Made by a program: the position numbers and the translations under genes
Shown here: piece after piece, positions 1-8,499 of the stretch
How the letters are laid out: each line of letters opens with the position of its first letter
How positions within the stretch are numbered: position 1 is the first letter of the stretch
The notes under the pieces: model-generated
The model's database searches: none
The model's input: only the letters and a program-made list of their open reading frames with translations
What the model was told of the DNA's origin: nothing
Assembly (NCBI GenBank): GCA_025353585.1
Contig: JANXOM010000308.1
Coordinates: 1 to 42,135, forward strand
DNA length: 42,135 nt
Reading direction: 5' to 3'
Source: Deltaproteobacteria bacterium
GTDB lineage: Bacteria; Myxococcota_A; Polyangia; Haliangiales; Haliangiaceae

Positions 1-221
1 GGAGGAGATCGCCCGCGAGGACGCGAGCTCAGGGACCGCGAATAAATCGCGGTCTCTGTCGGTCGGCTCGTCGGCTCCGCCGCCAGCGCCTGTACGGAGG
101 AGATCGCCCGCGAGGACGCGAGCTCAGGGACCGCGAATAAATCGCGGTCTCTGTCGGTCGGCTCGTCGGCTCCGCCGCCAGCGCCTGTACGGAGGAGATC
201 GCCCGCGAGGACGCGAGCTCA
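1..221 (-). repeat. Tandem 95-bp two-hairpin repeat, 2.3 copies, starting at the rsmB stop codon
   Basis: Read on the minus strand, the first unit runs 221 to 127, the second 126 to 32, and a third begins at 31 and leaves the window. The period is exactly 95 bp. Each unit starts TGAGCTCGCG, which makes a stem (GCTCGCG/CGCGGGC, one G-T pair, loop TCCT), and ends with a second stem (ACCGCGA/TCGCGGT around a TTTAT loop). The first TGA is the rsmB stop codon. Near-identical single copies lie at 11267-11361 and 38665-38758. Their position after genes and their paired hairpins suggest REP-like or IS200/IS605-derived non-autonomous elements, which is inference. They could also act as transcript 3' ends. 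Confidence 0.92.
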
Positions 222-1532
222 GGTGGCGCGCGGCGCGAGCACCTGGGCGAAGAAGCCGTCCGTGCCATGGCGGTGCGGCGTGACCGTCAGCGCGGTGCCA
301 TCGCCCAGCGCCGCGGCGCGGGCGGGCCCGAGGAGCTCGGACAGCGGCACGAGGTCGGCGGCGGTCGCCTCGACGACGCCCTGGTTCTCCGAGCGCAGCA
401 GCGAGCACGTCGCGTAGACGACGCGCCCCTTCGGCGAGCACAGGCGCAGCGCGGCGGCGAGGATGTCGCGCTGACGGGTCGCGAAGCCGTCCATGTCCGC
501 CGGGTTGAGGCGCCAGCGCGCCTCGGGGTTGCGGCGGAGCGCGCCGATGCCAGAGCACGGTGCGTCGACGAGCACGACGTCGGCCTTGCCGCGGAGCGCG
601 TCGATCTGCGTCGGCCAGTTCGCGACGTCGATCGAGATGGCCTGCGCGACGCTGACCCCGGCGCGGCGGGCGCGGCGGCGGAGCTCCTCGAGCTTGTTGC
701 CGTCGATGTCGGTAGCGACGACGCGGCCGGTGTTGCCGAGGCGCGCCGCGATCGCGAGGGTCTTGCCGCCCGCGCCGGCGCAGTAGTCGACGACGAGGGG
801 CTTGGTCGGCGCGCAGGCCGCCGCGACGTCGGCGAGGAGCTGGCTGCCCTCGTCCTGCGCCTCGAAGAGACCCTTCTTGAACGCGGCGAGGCCGAAGAGG
901 TTCGTGCGCGTGTCGACGACGAGCGCGGTGTCGCTCCACTTTCCCTCGTGGGTCGCGACTTGCTCGCCGGCGAGGGCGTCCGCGATGGCGGCGCGCGTGC
1001 CGCCGATCAGGTTCGCGCGGACGGTCATGGGCGCGCGCTGGTTCAAGCCCTTCGCGAGGGTCTCGGCCTCGGGGCCCCAGTCCGCGACGAGGCGGGCCGC
1101 GAGCCAATCGGGCAGCGACGAGGCGAGGGCGATTCGCTTCTCGAGCTTGCGCTCCGTGGCGATGACCTCGTCGACGCCGGCGACGGTGGCCCAGTCGATC
1201 TCGGGGAGCGCGCGCGCCGCCGTGGCGGGCGGCAGCAGCTTCTCGATGACGAGCAGCGCGAGCAGGCGCTCGAGGTCGCGCGGCTGGCGCTCCGCCTTGC
1301 GGCCCCGCTGGAGGGCGAGGTCGATCTTGCGCAGGTTCCGCACGAGGCCGTAGAGCGTCTCGCCGACGAAGCGGCGCTCGTGCCCGCCGACCCACGTCTC
1401 CTTGCGGAACGTGCTGGCGAGCCGGTCCGTGACGAAGCCCCAGTCCATCCGCGTGCGCTGCCACAGCTCGAGCAGCAGCGCCCGGAGCTTCCCGCCGCTG
1501 ACAATGTGCGCGGCGAGCTGCTCGTCGGTCAT
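219..1532 (-). CDS. rsmB: RsmB/NOP2-family 16S rRNA (cytosine-C5) methyltransferase
   Basis: A 437-residue SAM-dependent RNA m5C methyltransferase, expected to modify C967-equivalent 16S rRNA in the cytoplasm. The N-terminal half is helical and NusB-like. The C-terminal half has the Rossmann motif VVDYCAGAGGKT, then DAPCSGIGALRRNPEARW and the ATCSL motif carrying the catalytic cysteine. I chose the ATG at 1532 (MTDEQLAAHIVSGG) over an upstream TTG at 1586, because the upstream extension runs into the long inverted repeat. No good Shine-Dalgarno site is visible. The stop codon TGA is the first three bases of the 95-bp repeat. The exact target position within the RsmB/RsmF/NOP2 superfamily is not certain. 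Confidence 0.88.
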   Translation of the reverse strand: MTDEQLAAHIVSGGKLRALLLELWQRTRMDWGFVTDRLASTFRKETWVGGHERRFVGETLYGLVRNLRKIDLALQRGRKAERQPRDLERLLALLVIEKLLPPATAARALPEIDWATVAGVDEVIATERKLEKRIALASSLPDWLAARLVADWGPEAETLAKGLNQRAPMTVRANLIGGTRAAIADALAGEQVATHEGKWSDTALVVDTRTNLFGLAAFKKGLFEAQDEGSQLLADVAAACAPTKPLVVDYCAGAGGKTLAIAARLGNTGRVVATDIDGNKLEELRRRARRAGVSVAQAISIDVANWPTQIDALRGKADVVLVDAPCSGIGALRRNPEARWRLNPADMDGFATRQRDILAAALRLCSPKGRVVYATCSLLRSENQGVVEATAADLVPLSELLGPARAAALGDGTALTVTPHRHGTDGFFAQVLAPRAT

Positions 1533-1562
1533 GGGGAGAGAGGTAGCGCGAGCGGGGACCAA

Positions 1563-1651
1563 CCGCCAAGCCGCCACGGACGCCAAGCCAGAGCCAGGTC
1601 AGAAATTTTTCTGGGCTGGGCTCCGGCTTGGCGCTCTTGGCGGCCTGGCGG
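1563..1651. repeat. Long imperfect inverted repeat (about 43-bp arms) between gdh and rsmB
   Basis: The left arm (1563-1605) starts CCGCCAAGCCGCCACGGA. The right arm (1608-1651) is its imperfect reverse complement, ending CTTGGCGGCCTGGCGG, and the two meet at an AT-rich centre, AGAAATTTTTCT. Most positions pair by eye. Within each arm the word CGCCAAG recurs. It lies just after the stop of the glutamate dehydrogenase gene and before the rsmB start, both on the minus strand, so it may end gdh transcription, but it lacks a clean T-tract. Confidence 0.8.
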
Positions 1652-1669
1652 TAAAGCTGGCGAGGGCGT

Positions 1670-4600
1670 CTACGCCAGCAGCGCGCGGTAGTCTTCAAGG
1701 ATCAGGAACAGCGGCACGAGGCCGTGCGTCCCGGACTGGCGGACCATGCGCAGCGAGTCGGCGATCTTCGCGATCGCCTCGCGGTTCGCCTCGGCGAAGC
1801 CGGGGCCGGCGCTCGCCAGCTTGGCGATGGCGCGGTGACGGACCGTCGACGCGTCGCGCTCGAGCGAGGTCAGGAAGCGGCGCTCCCAGACGTTCGCCGG
1901 CACCTGCGACGCGAGGATCTCGTCGAACGAGTCGAGGTGCAGCTCGCGGCCCGCGCGGAACAGCAGCTGGGCGGCCTGCGGCAGCGTCAGCTTCGCGTCG
2001 CGCGAGGCGGTGATCACGGCGAACACCTCGCGGTACAGCGGCGTGCGCGCGAGCGCCACCGCGGACTCCTGCGTGAACCCCTTCGCCGCCAGGTCCTGCG
2101 CGCGCGCCTCGTAGGCGAGCTTCGCCGGGCCCTCGAGGGCGGCCACGAGCGCGGACGCGGCCGCCGCGACCTGCGTCTTCGTCTTCGCCACGTCCTCGGG
2201 GGCGAGGCTCCACGTCGTGTCGTTCCACACCCACCAGCGGAGCAGGCTGCGGTGTGCTTCCTCGAGCGCCATCAGGCCCGCGTACTGGTCCGCGGCGGCG
2301 ATCTTGTAGTCCCCGCCGTGGATCGCGGCCCGCAGCGCGCGGCCGTCGAGCAGCTCGTCGCACATGAAGTAGCGGACGACGAGCTCGTCGATCGGCGCCG
2401 ACGTCTCCTTGGCGAGCCCGACGAGCAGCGTCGTGCCGGCCTGGTTGATCACGGCGTTCGTGACCACCGTGGCGATGATCTCGCGCCGCAGCTGGTGGCG
2501 GTTGATCTGCTCGGTGTACTTGGCCGCGAGCTGCGGTGGGAAGTACGAGACGAGGAACGGCTGGAACAGCGGCAAGTCCGGGATGCGCGAGGCCAGCACG
2601 CGGTCGACGAGGTCGAGCTTCGTGTGCGCGACCAGCACGGCGAGGAGGTTGCGCGGCAGGCCCTTGCCCGTCGCGAGCCAGCTCCGCAGCTCCTCGTCGG
2701 GCGGGATGTGCTCGGCGGCGCGGTTCAGCGTCTGCTTGTCGAGGTACGACAGGAGATCGAGGAACGCCTCGCCGTGCTTGCGCGTGCGGATCGACTCCAT
2801 CGAGAGCAGCGCGCTCTGGAGGTAGTTGTCCTGCACGCAGGCCGCGCCGACGTCCGGCTCGAGCTCGCGCAAGAGCTTGTCGCGATCCTCCCGCGTCAGC
2901 GTGCCGGCCTGCATGAGGGGCGAGAACAGGATCTTGAGGTTGACCTCGTGATCGCTGCAGTCCACGCCCGCCGAGTTGTCGATCGCGTCCGTGTTGCAGC
3001 GCCCGCCGTGCAGCGCGTACTCGGTGCGCGCGCGCTGCGTGATGGCGAGGTTCGCGCCTTCGCCGATCACCTTGGCGCGGAGCTCGAGCGCGTTGACGCG
3101 GACGTTGTCGTTCACCTTGTCGCCGGCCTCGCCGTTCGTCTCGCTGCTCGCCTTGACATACGTGCCGATGCCGCCGAACCACATGAGGTCGACCTCGAGC
3201 GTCAAGATCGCGCGCACGATGTCGGGGCCGGTGACCACGTCGGCCGAGAGGCCGAGCAGCGCCTTCGCCTCGCGCGACAGCGTGATCTCCTTCGCCGCCC
3301 GGTCGAACACGCCGCCACCGCGGCTGATCGTGTCCTTGCGGTAATCCGACCACTGGGTGCCGGGCGTCGCGAACATGCGCTTGCGCTCCACGAAGGAGGC
3401 CGCCATGTCCGGCTCGGGATCGAGGAAGACGTGCTTGTGGTTGAACGCGGCGACGAGGCGCAGCTTGTCGTTGAGCAGCATGCCGTTGCCGAACACGTCG
3501 CCGCTCATGTCACCGACGCCGGCGACCTTGATCGACGTCTTGCGGATGTCGATGCCCATCTCGCGGAAGTGCCGCTCGACGTTCGTCCAGCCGCCGCGGG
3601 ACGTGATGCCCATGACCTTGTGGTCGTAGCCGGCGCTGCCGCCGGACGCGAACGCGTCGTCGAGCCAGAACTTGTAGCGCTGCGAGATGCCGTTCGCCGT
3701 GTCCGACAGGTGCGCGGTGCCCTTGTCGGCGGCGACGACCAGGTACGGGTCATCGGCGTCGTAGCGAACGACGCCCGGCGGCGGCAGGATCGTCGTGACC
3801 CCGTTCGTCGTGACGTACGTGTCCGTGATGTCGAGGAGACCGCCGATGAAGTGCTCGTACTGGCGCTTCGCCTCCGCCGCCGCTTCCTCGCGGTTCGCGA
3901 TCTGCTTCTTCGTGACGAAGCCGCCCTTCGCGCCCGACGGCACGATGACGGTGTTCTTCAGCGTCTGCGTGCGCTGGAGGCCGAGGACCTCCGTGCGGAA
4001 GTCATCCGCGCGATCACTGTGGCGGATGCCGCCGCGGGCGACCTTCGCGCCGCGGAGGTGGATGCCCTCGACGCCCGGGCCGTGCACGTAGACCTCGTAG
4101 AGCGGGCAAGGGCGCGGCATGTGCTCGATCTGGCCGCTCTCGATCTTGATCGAGATGACGTCGCCGCGACCGGGCCGGTAATAGTTCGTGCGGCGCGTGG
4201 CGTCCGCGACGTCGAGGAAGTAGCGGAGGATCAGGTCCTCGGAGATCACGGTGACGGCGTCGAGCAGGTCGTCGTAGCGCTGCGCGATCGGCGGCAGGAT
4301 CCGCTCGGCGCGCTCGGCCGCGGTCGCCGAGCTCTCCGTCGAGAACTTCGCCTGGAAGTACTCGACCAGGAGCGACGCGAACTGCGGGTGCTTGAGCAGC
4401 GCCTCGTCGACGCTCTGCGCGCCGAAGCCCTGGAACACCTGCGTCAGATAGTTGCGATACGTGATGAGGAGGTCGATCTGCCGCCAGTCGAGCTCGGCGA
4501 GGTAGCCGAGGCCGAGGAGGCGGTCGTCGTGCAGCTGCCCGAGCAGCACGCGCTGGATGATCGTGCCGAGACGATCGAGCAGGACCGGATCCTCGATGCG

Positions 4601-6469
4601 CTTGCCGTCGTTGCCGAGGACCTCGAAGCCCGTGATGTAGATGTCGGGGCCGGGGCCCTGCAGCTTTTCGGCGAGGCGGCTCGTGGTGCGGAGCGCCATG
4701 CGGTGGAGCACGGGGACCACGTCGTTGAGCAGGAGCTCCTTGGTGGAGACGATGCGCAGGGACGTGTGGCGGGTCGGGCCGTCGCCGAGCACGACGAGCG
4801 CGACGCGCAGCGACTCGTTGTCGAGGGAGTCCATGAGGCCGATGTCGCGGAGCGCGATCTCGGGCGGCGTGGTCTTGTACGACTCCGGGAAGCGGGCGCC
4901 GAACTTGGCCCAGACGTCCTGGGCGGAGGCCATCGTCGTCAGGTAGCGCTGCGACTGCGAGCTGTTCTCGACGCGCTTGTAGCGCTTGAACACGAGGCCG
5001 CGCAGGCGATCGTCCCAGCTCTCGAGCAAGTGCTCGAGCTCGACGGCGAGCTTCGCGAGGTCGGCGTCACTCACGCCCGCGCGGTACTTCCCGACGGTGA
5101 AGTGCATGCGGATCGGCGACTCGTCGTCGGTCTCCTGCCGGTATTCGCGGAGGTGCGGGACGGCGAGGAACTTGCGGATGTCCTGCGACAGCTTCTCGCG
5201 GAGCGCCTCGGAGAACCGCATGCGCGGCACGGCGCAGACGATGGTGATGCGGCGACCCTGCGGGCGGCGCCATACGAACGCGCGGGCCTGATCGCGGCTC
5301 TCGGTCTGGCGGAACTGCTCCGCCACCAACTTGATCTCGTCGGGCGACCAGTAGAAGAGGTCCTCCGACGGCAGCGAGTCGAGGATCGCGACGATCTTCG
5401 TGTACGCGTAGCTGCCGGGCGTCTCCTCGAGCTTCGCCGTCACCTCCGCGATGCGCTTGCCGATGATCGGCACGCGGCGGTTCGGGAGCTTCAGCGCCTT
5501 CGTCGACAGCAAGCCGACGAACACGTGCTCGCCGAGCAGCTTACCGTCGGGAGCCGGCTGCGCGACGCCGAAGTAGCGCAGCTGCGCGACCGAGCGGACG
5601 ACCGTGATGTAGTCCGTGCGATAGAAGGAGTACAGCTCCTCGCGCGCGCGACGGGTGGCGGCGATCTCGCCGATGACCTCGTCGAGGACGCGGCGCTCCT
5701 CGCCATCGCCGGAGAACAGGCCGAGGCCCTTCTCGGGATGCTTGCCGTTCGCCTTGCCGTTCGACTCGTACGGGAACCAGGCGTAGCCCGTGATGATGAA
5801 GTTCGCGTCCTTGAGCCAGTCGATGAGCTCCACCGCCTCCTGCGCCTCGGTGACGCGAGCGGGGGCCTTGAGCATCATCGACGACGTCTGCATCACGGCG
5901 CGGGCGTCGTCGAGCTTGGCCGCCATCGGCTTGTAGTCGCGGTTGACGAGGAGCGTGAGCTCGAGGCGGCGCGCGAGGTCGGCGCGCAGGGCCTCGCGGC
6001 GCTCGGGCGGGATCGAGCTGACCTGCAGGTAGACCTGCGAGATCTTGATGCCGCGGCCGCGATCGATGCCGATGATCTGGCCGTGGTCCGCCACGACGCC
6101 GTGGATCGGGTGCAAGACGAACTGCAGCTGCAGCCCGGCTTGCCGGCAGAAGGCCTTGATCGTGCGAATGATGAACGCACAGTCGGGGAGGCGCGTCTCG
6201 ATGACGGTGAACGGCGCCTCCTCGGGGAGGAGCACGGTGGACGGGTCGCGGACCTCGACCTTCACCACCTTCGCGAAGTCCTCTTCGAGGAACGCGAAGC
6301 GATCCATCACGAACGCGAGCAAGCGCTGCGGATCGACGGCTTCGAGCACCTCCGGAGGGATGGCGCGACAGTAGGTGTGAATGTAGGACTCGAGCCGATC
6401 GCGGTGAGTCTCTTTGACGGTCTGGTGCGCGAGCGAGAGGACCTTGGCAACGACCTCGGTTTGCATCAT
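1670..6469 (-). CDS. gdhB: NAD-specific glutamate dehydrogenase, large (about 1600-residue) class
   Basis: A 1599-residue enzyme catalysing NAD-dependent oxidative deamination of glutamate to 2-oxoglutarate in the cytosol. Its length matches the large bacterial GDH class (Streptomyces, Pseudomonas and Caulobacter type). The N-terminal half is the long regulatory region with ACT-like segments. The catalytic part starts near KVARGGIRHSDRADDFRTEV, with the glutamate-binding lysine region LKNTVIVPSGAKGGFVTKK. VGDMSGDVFGNGML and NSAGVDCSDHEVNLK follow as conserved dinucleotide-domain blocks. The start is ATG-ATG at 6469/6466, with no obvious Shine-Dalgarno site. It is divergent from the hydrolase at 6605. 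No frameshift is seen. The symbol follows the Pseudomonas usage; gdh2 or gudB-like names exist elsewhere. Confidence 0.95.
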   Translation of the reverse strand: MMQTEVVAKVLSLAHQTVKETHRDRLESYIHTYCRAIPPEVLEAVDPQRLLAFVMDRFAFLEEDFAKVVKVEVRDPSTVLLPEEAPFTVIETRLPDCAFIIRTIKAFCRQAGLQLQFVLHPIHGVVADHGQIIGIDRGRGIKISQVYLQVSSIPPERREALRADLARRLELTLLVNRDYKPMAAKLDDARAVMQTSSMMLKAPARVTEAQEAVELIDWLKDANFIITGYAWFPYESNGKANGKHPEKGLGLFSGDGEERRVLDEVIGEIAATRRAREELYSFYRTDYITVVRSVAQLRYFGVAQPAPDGKLLGEHVFVGLLSTKALKLPNRRVPIIGKRIAEVTAKLEETPGSYAYTKIVAILDSLPSEDLFYWSPDEIKLVAEQFRQTESRDQARAFVWRRPQGRRITIVCAVPRMRFSEALREKLSQDIRKFLAVPHLREYRQETDDESPIRMHFTVGKYRAGVSDADLAKLAVELEHLLESWDDRLRGLVFKRYKRVENSSQSQRYLTTMASAQDVWAKFGARFPESYKTTPPEIALRDIGLMDSLDNESLRVALVVLGDGPTRHTSLRIVSTKELLLNDVVPVLHRMALRTTSRLAEKLQGPGPDIYITGFEVLGNDGKRIEDPVLLDRLGTIIQRVLLGQLHDDRLLGLGYLAELDWRQIDLLITYRNYLTQVFQGFGAQSVDEALLKHPQFASLLVEYFQAKFSTESSATAAERAERILPPIAQRYDDLLDAVTVISEDLILRYFLDVADATRRTNYYRPGRGDVISIKIESGQIEHMPRPCPLYEVYVHGPGVEGIHLRGAKVARGGIRHSDRADDFRTEVLGLQRTQTLKNTVIVPSGAKGGFVTKKQIANREEAAAEAKRQYEHFIGGLLDITDTYVTTNGVTTILPPPGVVRYDADDPYLVVAADKGTAHLSDTANGISQRYKFWLDDAFASGGSAGYDHKVMGITSRGGWTNVERHFREMGIDIRKTSIKVAGVGDMSGDVFGNGMLLNDKLRLVAAFNHKHVFLDPEPDMAASFVERKRMFATPGTQWSDYRKDTISRGGGVFDRAAKEITLSREAKALLGLSADVVTGPDIVRAILTLEVDLMWFGGIGTYVKASSETNGEAGDKVNDNVRVNALELRAKVIGEGANLAITQRARTEYALHGGRCNTDAIDNSAGVDCSDHEVNLKILFSPLMQAGTLTREDRDKLLRELEPDVGAACVQDNYLQSALLSMESIRTRKHGEAFLDLLSYLDKQTLNRAAEHIPPDEELRSWLATGKGLPRNLLAVLVAHTKLDLVDRVLASRIPDLPLFQPFLVSYFPPQLAAKYTEQINRHQLRREIIATVVTNAVINQAGTTLLVGLAKETSAPIDELVVRYFMCDELLDGRALRAAIHGGDYKIAAADQYAGLMALEEAHRSLLRWWVWNDTTWSLAPEDVAKTKTQVAAAASALVAALEGPAKLAYEARAQDLAAKGFTQESAVALARTPLYREVFAVITASRDAKLTLPQAAQLLFRAGRELHLDSFDEILASQVPANVWERRFLTSLERDASTVRHRAIAKLASAGPGFAEANREAIAKIADSLRMVRQSGTHGLVPLFLILEDYRALLA

Positions 6470-6562
6470 GAAGGCGCGCGCAACGTACCAGAAGATTTGT
6501 AAAGTCGCCTTCCGTGGCGCGATTCCAGGAGCTGCCGATCACCCTCGACGTTTCGGGTCGCA

Positions 6563-6596
6563 CTGCGTCATGAATTGGCACCTATTTGTGACGCAG
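6563..6596. promoter_or_regulatory. Candidate operator: 8-bp inverted repeat in the gdh/hydrolase divergent region
   Basis: CTGCGTCA (6563-6570) and TGACGCAG (6589-6596) are perfect reverse complements separated by 18 bp. They sit in the 135-bp gap between the divergent start codons at 6469 and 6605. Half-site spacing of about 26 bp, centre to centre, would suit a dimer of dimers or a looped dimer. No flanking T-tract is present, so a terminator is unlikely. The binding protein is unknown. Confidence 0.4.
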
Positions 6597-6604
6597 GCGG
6601 TCAA

Positions 6605-7642
6605 GTGAACGGCATACGCGCGGTGTGGCGTCTGGCGCGCTGGCTGGGCCCATGGGCCGCGGCCACGAAGGCGCCCCCGGTGCCGTGGCGCGATGACCTG
6701 GACGCGGTGACCGGCGTTCGCGTGCGTATCTATGGAAGCGCGGACCGCGAGACGTTCGTCATCGCGCCCGGACTTCATTATGCGGGGCCGGATGACCCGC
6801 GGCTCGACCGGTTCTGCCGCGTCCTGGCCGCGGCGGGGCACATGGTGATCGCGCCCTTCGTGCCGGGCTACCTGCGGCTCGTCCCGGGGGCGGATGCGAT
6901 CGCGGACTTCGGGCGCGTGCTGGACGCGGTGCCCCGCTGGGAGGCGCGGCGGGCGCAGCGGCCGGTCGTGTTCTCGATCTCGTTCGGATCGTTGCTCGCG
7001 CTCGCGTGCGCGGCGGCGCGAGATGACATCGCGCGGCTCGTGGTGTTCGGCGGCTACGCGGACTTTCACGCGACGATGCGCTTCTGCCTCAGCGGCGACA
7101 CCGGCAGTGGCCGCGTCGCGCCCCGCGATCCCCTGAACCAGCCGGTCGTGATGATGAACCTCCTGCCGCACCTGACCGCGGTCGAGGCGGATCGCGGCGA
7201 GCTGGCGGCGGGTTGGCGGCGGTACGTCGAGGCGACGTGGGGCCGACCGGAGATGAAGGAGCGGGCGCGGTTCGAGGCGGTGGCGAGCGAGCTCGCGCCG
7301 GGCGTGGCGGCGAGCGCGCGCGAGCTGTTCCTCGTGGGCATCGGCGCGACGCCGGGCGCCGAGGCGCTGGCGTACCCGGCGCTTGAGCGCTTCGACGCGC
7401 GGGCGCTCGATCCGCGGCCGTACCTGCGGCAGATCCGCTGCCGCGTCGATCTGGTGCACGGCGCCGACGACGACGTCATCCCGTTCGAGCAGACGCACGC
7501 GCTGGGCGCCGGCCTCGTCAACGCCGACGTGCGCACGCACCTGACCGGCCTCTACGGCCACACCGGCGCGTCGCGGCCCACGCTGCGCGCCTCCGTGCGC
7601 GAGCTCGCCACGATGCTGCGCATCCTGCGCGCGCTGTCCTGA
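6605..7642 (+). CDS. Alpha/beta-hydrolase fold protein
   Basis: About 345 residues. Hydrolase features are a strand followed by VVFSISFGSLLAL, a nucleophile elbow in which the usual first glycine of GxSxG is serine. The C-terminal GADDDVIPFEQTHALG carries the acid, and LYGHTG carries the candidate catalytic histidine. There is no signal peptide, so it is probably cytoplasmic or peripheral. I prefer the GTG at 6605 (preceded by a GCAGGCGG purine-rich stretch) to a TTG at 6575 that lies inside the inverted repeat. It converges on the next gene with a 7-bp gap. The substrate cannot be told from sequence; an esterase or lipase-like role is the generic guess. Confidence 0.75.
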   Translation: MNGIRAVWRLARWLGPWAAATKAPPVPWRDDLDAVTGVRVRIYGSADRETFVIAPGLHYAGPDDPRLDRFCRVLAAAGHMVIAPFVPGYLRLVPGADAIADFGRVLDAVPRWEARRAQRPVVFSISFGSLLALACAAARDDIARLVVFGGYADFHATMRFCLSGDTGSGRVAPRDPLNQPVVMMNLLPHLTAVEADRGELAAGWRRYVEATWGRPEMKERARFEAVASELAPGVAASARELFLVGIGATPGAEALAYPALERFDARALDPRPYLRQIRCRVDLVHGADDDVIPFEQTHALGAGLVNADVRTHLTGLYGHTGASRPTLRASVRELATMLRILRALS

Positions 7643-7649
7643 CGCCGCG

Positions 7650-8378
7650 CTACTTCTTGTCGCGCGCCGCCTTCGCGGCGGCGAGGTCGGGGAAGGACGC
7701 GCTGGAGTGGCCGGCGAGCTGCGCCGAGAGCAGCGCGTCGCCGTCGACCAGGAGCTCGAAGACGGTGTCGCGGATCGTCGCCGTGAAGACGTCCTTGCCG
7801 TCCTTCTGCGCGAAGCCGCAGGTGCCGGGCTCGGACTTCCAGCGGCCGAAGTCGTTCTCCCATGCGGTGCAGGTGCCGCTCTCGTCGAGGACGAGGATCT
7901 TGTCGGACACGCACGCGATCGCGGCCTTGCCCTTGCGCGAGCCCGCGTCGCCGAGGCCCTCGACGAGCTTGCCCGCGCGCAGCGTGAAGTGCGAGGTCGT
8001 GCTCGACGTGCCGCCGCCGCCGCTCGCCTCGACGAGCTTCGCCGAGCACGGCGACTCGAGCTGGAACGTCATGTGCTTCTCGGCCTTGCCGTCCCACGTG
8101 GTCGCGGCCGCGCCCTTGATCTCGGTGGCGATGCCAAAGCCGAGCGCTTGCTCGGAGACCCACGCGCCTTGCCACGCCTTCGCGCGCGCGGGCAGGTCCC
8201 ACGCCGCGAACGGCGCGGGCAGATCGGACGGGATCGCGGCGGCCGGGTCGGCGGCCGACGGCGCGGCGACGGGCGAGTCAGAGGGCTTGCCGGTGGAGTC
8301 GGCGGACTTCGCCGCGTCCTTGCTGCAAGCGGGAGCCGCGAGGGCGGCGGTGAGCGAGACGACCAGGAGCATCTTCAT
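7650..8378 (-). CDS. Lipoprotein of unknown function
   Basis: 242 residues, beginning MKMLLVVSLTAALAAPACSKD, a type II signal peptide with the lipobox cysteine near residue 19. A low-complexity Ala/Ser/Pro/Asp linker follows, then a compact domain of about 170 residues with six or so cysteines (ESPCSAK, AIACVSD, SGTCTAW, PGTCGF) suggesting periplasmic disulphides. The ATG at 8378 is supported by a strong GGAGGG about 7 bases upstream. A longer reading from 8438 would put residues before the signal peptide. I recognise no family. Confidence 0.8.
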   Translation of the reverse strand: MKMLLVVSLTAALAAPACSKDAAKSADSTGKPSDSPVAAPSAADPAAAIPSDLPAPFAAWDLPARAKAWQGAWVSEQALGFGIATEIKGAAATTWDGKAEKHMTFQLESPCSAKLVEASGGGGTSSTTSHFTLRAGKLVEGLGDAGSRKGKAAIACVSDKILVLDESGTCTAWENDFGRWKSEPGTCGFAQKDGKDVFTATIRDTVFELLVDGDALLSAQLAGHSSASFPDLAAAKAARDKK

Positions 8379-8436
8379 GCAAGCCCTCCAGTGCAGCCGT
8401 CGTACCGCGCGCAAGTCAGCGGATCGGCGGCCGGCC

Positions 8437-8473
8437 ACTGCCAGCTCTGGCGCGCGCTGCCAGGACTGGCAGT
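8437..8473 (-). terminator. Possible hairpin downstream of the 10449-8500 lipoprotein gene
   Basis: ACTGCCAG (8437-8444) pairs with CTGGCAGT (8466-8473). The 21-bp loop contains a second, nested pairing of TGGC with GCCA. It lies about 30 bp past the stop of the minus-strand gene ending at 8500. There is no T-tract, so factor-independent termination is doubtful. Confidence 0.35.
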
Positions 8474-8499
8474 CGCACGCCTAATCCGGGCGTCGCCGC

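Noticed and set aside
1..221. A CRISPR array at the left edge
   Set aside because: The units are head-to-tail 95-bp repeats without unique spacers, and the same unit recurs singly elsewhere.
124..1698. A 524-residue open frame overlapping rsmB on the same strand
   Set aside because: It is an out-of-frame shadow rich in Arg/Ala/Pro/Gly. Its end reads through the 95-bp repeat, and it has no family signature.
1724..6502. A 1592-residue plus-strand open frame antisense to glutamate dehydrogenase
   Set aside because: It is an artefact of high GC at third codon positions. The protein is a low-complexity Arg/Leu/Val/Asp-rich string with no domains, while the antisense frame is a clear GDH.
6575..6590. 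A sigma-54 promoter (TTGGCAC...TTGT) upstream of the hydrolase
   Set aside because: The -24 element is good, but the spacing to the -12 is one base short and the GC dinucleotide is missing.
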